From contig JAEUHM010000027.1 of the NCBI GenBank assembly GCA_016795485.1, positions 62,001-126,000 of the forward strand: a stretch of 64,000 bases of DNA. The letters are read 5' to 3'. Origin of the DNA: Verrucomicrobiaceae bacterium (lineage in GTDB: Bacteria > Verrucomicrobiota > Verrucomicrobiia > Verrucomicrobiales > Verrucomicrobiaceae). The notes under the pieces are model-generated. The model made no database searches. It was not told the origin of the DNA and worked only from the letters and a program-made list of their open reading frames with translations. The position numbers and the translations under genes were made by a program. Within the stretch, counting starts at the first letter, position 1; every line of letters begins with the position of its first letter. Shown piece by piece: positions 62,258 to 64,000 of this stretch.

Positions 62258-63583
62258 TCAATACACCAAGCTACGGAACCCCTTAACTCGGTGGAAGGTA
62301 ATCAAATTGCCGTTGTGTGCAGAATGCGCCTTTTCATCACCACTGCGACTTACGATGCAAAGATCTTCGCCGTCGATGCACATGGACGCATAGTGGCGCG
62401 ATTCCCTCGGTGTGTCGCCTTTTGCCACGAGACCGGCGAAACACCAGTCGATCATATTCTTGGAGAAATGAAGCACGAGACGCTGCCTTTCATTGTCTGG
62501 TAAGCCCCAGCGAGACTTCGGCATGCGGTCTGGACGAATCGTGGAATCTGTGGACTGCGAGCTGAGAAGCCAGTATCGCTTAGTCGCCTCATCCCACAGC
62601 ACGTGGAAGCGCATCTGGCCACCTGGACACGGGGCGTAGAGCATTGGCGTGCCAGCGGGTGATCTAACCAGCGAAGTGGTCATGCTTCCATCATCGTTCT
62701 CTTTCACTTGGGCGATGGCGGCATAGTTGGTCATGCCAGTATTGGCCCGCATCCAGAGATGGAATGTTTTGCCAGCAGCATCAAACCAGACGTGATCTGG
62801 GTCAGTGAACTGAACCACATTTGTTTCACACCAGCCGAGCGGCGCGATTCCGCGTCCTCTCGGTGGAGCTAAGAAGGTCACATTCTTTCGGTCCATCGGA
62901 TGAAACGGGAGTCCAAAGGCGTTCGGTAGCCGCGACTCTGCAACGTCCTCGAATACCAACTCGCTTGCAAAGGTCCAGCTCTCCCGCTTTGTGAGATTGC
63001 TGTCCGCCTTGGCCCGCATGAGCACCGGCGCTAGATCCGCCACCTGCCAACCCTGAATGCCGCGCCTCGGTGCGTGTTTTTCCATCACGAGATACACATT
63101 CCCTTTCGCAAAGTGCACATTGCACGCGCTTTGATGCCAGATGCCGTTATCATTCAAGAACGAACGCTCGCTCCACGTCACTCCGTCATCATCAGAGCGG
63201 ATCACCGCTACCTGCTTGTCACGGCCAACAACATAGAGCGACTTCCCCGCCACAAACGGCCTCGCGAAACTCAGATCGAAGTTCGGACGACGTGTCCACG
63301 ATTTACCGCCGTCGTCACTCGTGAGGATTCGTGATTCATGGAACGGCTTGTTCTCAGACGGCGCTGGCTTTCCTGCCGAGGAAACCTCATGTGTCACCAC
63401 CAGCCGCCCCGAACGAAGGCGGCAGATCCCCGGTGTGTAGCCAAAGATTCTCGCCGGGTCCGGAGATTCCCAGATCGTGATGTGATCCTGAGCCAACGGG
63501 CGGATCTGCCCCAGAGCTGCGGGAGCCGCGAAAAGTAAACAAGTGATCTCGATAGCGAATCGAACTGGTTTGGGAATCGTCAT
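62258..63583 (-). CDS. Secreted sialidase-like BNR-repeat protein
   Basis: A 441-residue protein from ATG 63583 (signal peptide ending LGQ); the frame is open upstream to 63793, overlapping the next gene antisense-free but without signal character. Asp-box repeats are present (SDDGGKSWT and SDDDGVTWS), marking the six-bladed sialidase-like propeller. Whether it cleaves sialic acid or another sugar is unclear, since the Arg triad cannot be assigned by eye. It follows a second, similar protein on the same strand. Confidence 0.8.
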   Translation of the reverse strand: MTIPKPVRFAIEITCLLFAAPAALGQIRPLAQDHITIWESPDPARIFGYTPGICRLRSGRLVVTHEVSSAGKPAPSENKPFHESRILTSDDGGKSWTRRPNFDLSFARPFVAGKSLYVVGRDKQVAVIRSDDDGVTWSERSFLNDNGIWHQSACNVHFAKGNVYLVMEKHAPRRGIQGWQVADLAPVLMRAKADSNLTKRESWTFASELVFEDVAESRLPNAFGLPFHPMDRKNVTFLAPPRGRGIAPLGWCETNVVQFTDPDHVWFDAAGKTFHLWMRANTGMTNYAAIAQVKENDDGSMTTSLVRSPAGTPMLYAPCPGGQMRFHVLWDEATKRYWLLSSQSTDSTIRPDRMPKSRWGLPDNERQRLVLHFSKNMIDWCFAGLVAKGDTPRESRHYASMCIDGEDLCIVSRSGDEKAHSAHNGNLITFHRVKGFRSLVY

Positions 63584-63629
63584 AGACGTGCAATATCTTG
63601 GGCCTTCTGACTTCGATTTCCAACCAAAG

Positions 63630-64000
63630 CTACGGCCTAGTCGGCAGCGACTTGAGCCAGGCGAGGTTGAAGACGTAGTGGTTGCGGCTGCTGATGAGCT
63701 GGATGCATCCATCACGAGTCTGGATGGCGGCGAGGTAGCCGTTGTGCTCGGCGCGGTTATCGCTGAGCGGGAACATGTTGCGGTCGATGCCATTCACCGT
63801 ACGCTGCGGGCCGCCGGGCGTGATCAGACGCTTGTGAGGCCATGTTTTGCCATCGTCGAACGACACTGCGGCGAAGAGACCCGCGCCATTGAACTCGCCG
63901 TTTTTACTTTGGAAGGTCATACCCTTCGGATTTCGCGCATTCGCGGAAAGGTCAGTAAATGAACAAAAGAGCAGCGAACCTTCACGCAGACGGATGAGCG
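63630..64000 (-). CDS. C-terminal part of a second sialidase-like protein (cut by window edge)
   Basis: The frame is open from the right edge to the stop at 63630. The sequence includes LREGSLLFCSFTDLSANAR, an Asp-box (SFDDGKTWP) and the ending FNLAWLKSLP, as in bacterial exo-alpha-sialidase-like proteins. It lies 46 bp upstream of the other sialidase-like gene on the same strand, so the two probably form an operon of related enzymes. Confidence 0.8.
   Translation of the reverse strand, partial: LIRLREGSLLFCSFTDLSANARNPKGMTFQSKNGEFNGAGLFAAVSFDDGKTWPHKRLITPGGPQRTVNGIDRNMFPLSDNRAEHNGYLAAIQTRDGCIQLISSRNHYVFNLAWLKSLPTRP

Noticed and set aside
63543..63962. 139-residue plus-strand frame near the right edge
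   Set aside because: Antisense to the second sialidase-like gene, which has a clear Asp-box and stays open to the window edge.

Overview
The window looks like a Verrucomicrobia chromosome (PVC group, Prosthecobacter/Verrucomicrobium-like). This is inferred from gene content: secreted sulfatases, DUF1501 and DUF1549/DUF1553 cytochrome proteins, PVC-type membrane-bound dehydrogenases with HEAT repeats and heme sites, a giant beta-helix/anchor-Q protein, an ECF sigma factor next to a Ser/Thr kinase, and REP-associated Y1 transposases. No rRNA or other marker gene is present to fix the species.

Layout. Bases 1-6300 hold a lipoprotein, an ovothiol-type methyltransferase, a truncated transposase, two type II secretion pseudopilins (GspJ/GspK-like), a GC-rich cluster of degenerate palindromes, and an intact REP-associated tyrosine transposase flanked by identical 36-bp REPs. 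Bases 6260-12535 encode one 2091-residue secreted protein. Bases 12.8-26 kb hold an alpha/beta hydrolase with a clear terminator, an AbiEii-like nucleotidyltransferase pair, an L,D-transpeptidase, a PPC-domain protein, a beta-lactamase-fold hydrolase and two very large secreted dehydrogenase/cytochrome proteins. Bases 26-40 kb hold ECF sigma plus kinase, a ParA-like pair, truncated hemoglobin plus CHASE2 protein, CorA, an SDR, a DUF1501 protein, a CNNM/CBS protein, FmdB and two sulfatases. Bases 56.4-64 kb return to PVC housekeeping-type secreted proteins.

The accessory core is 40.1-56.4 kb: a type I-G (formerly I-U) CRISPR-Cas locus. The order is csb1 (cas7), csb2 (cas5-cas6 fusion), cas3, a Cas8g/Csb3-like subunit, an unusual repeated segment, a cas4-cas1 fusion, cas2, and an array of 11 repeats and 10 spacers, followed by tRNA-Glu(UUC). 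Upstream lie a WYL-domain regulator and a vWA protein, transcribed divergently across a near-ideal inverted repeat that looks like the regulator's operator.

The most interesting part is inside the cas locus. A protein with a candidate HEPN motif (R-x4-H) sits between the effector genes and cas4-cas1, and two truncated 5-prime copies of its gene lie just upstream. Each truncated copy is immediately followed by a different toxin-antitoxin pair. The same arrangement (gene stub, then toxin-antitoxin pair) recurs at 42.1-43.2 kb with a truncated helicase. Three unrelated toxin-antitoxin modules are therefore embedded in one CRISPR locus, each behind a broken gene. A second theme is REP biology: REP palindromes supply the stop codons of two genes and also lie in frame inside a large coding sequence.
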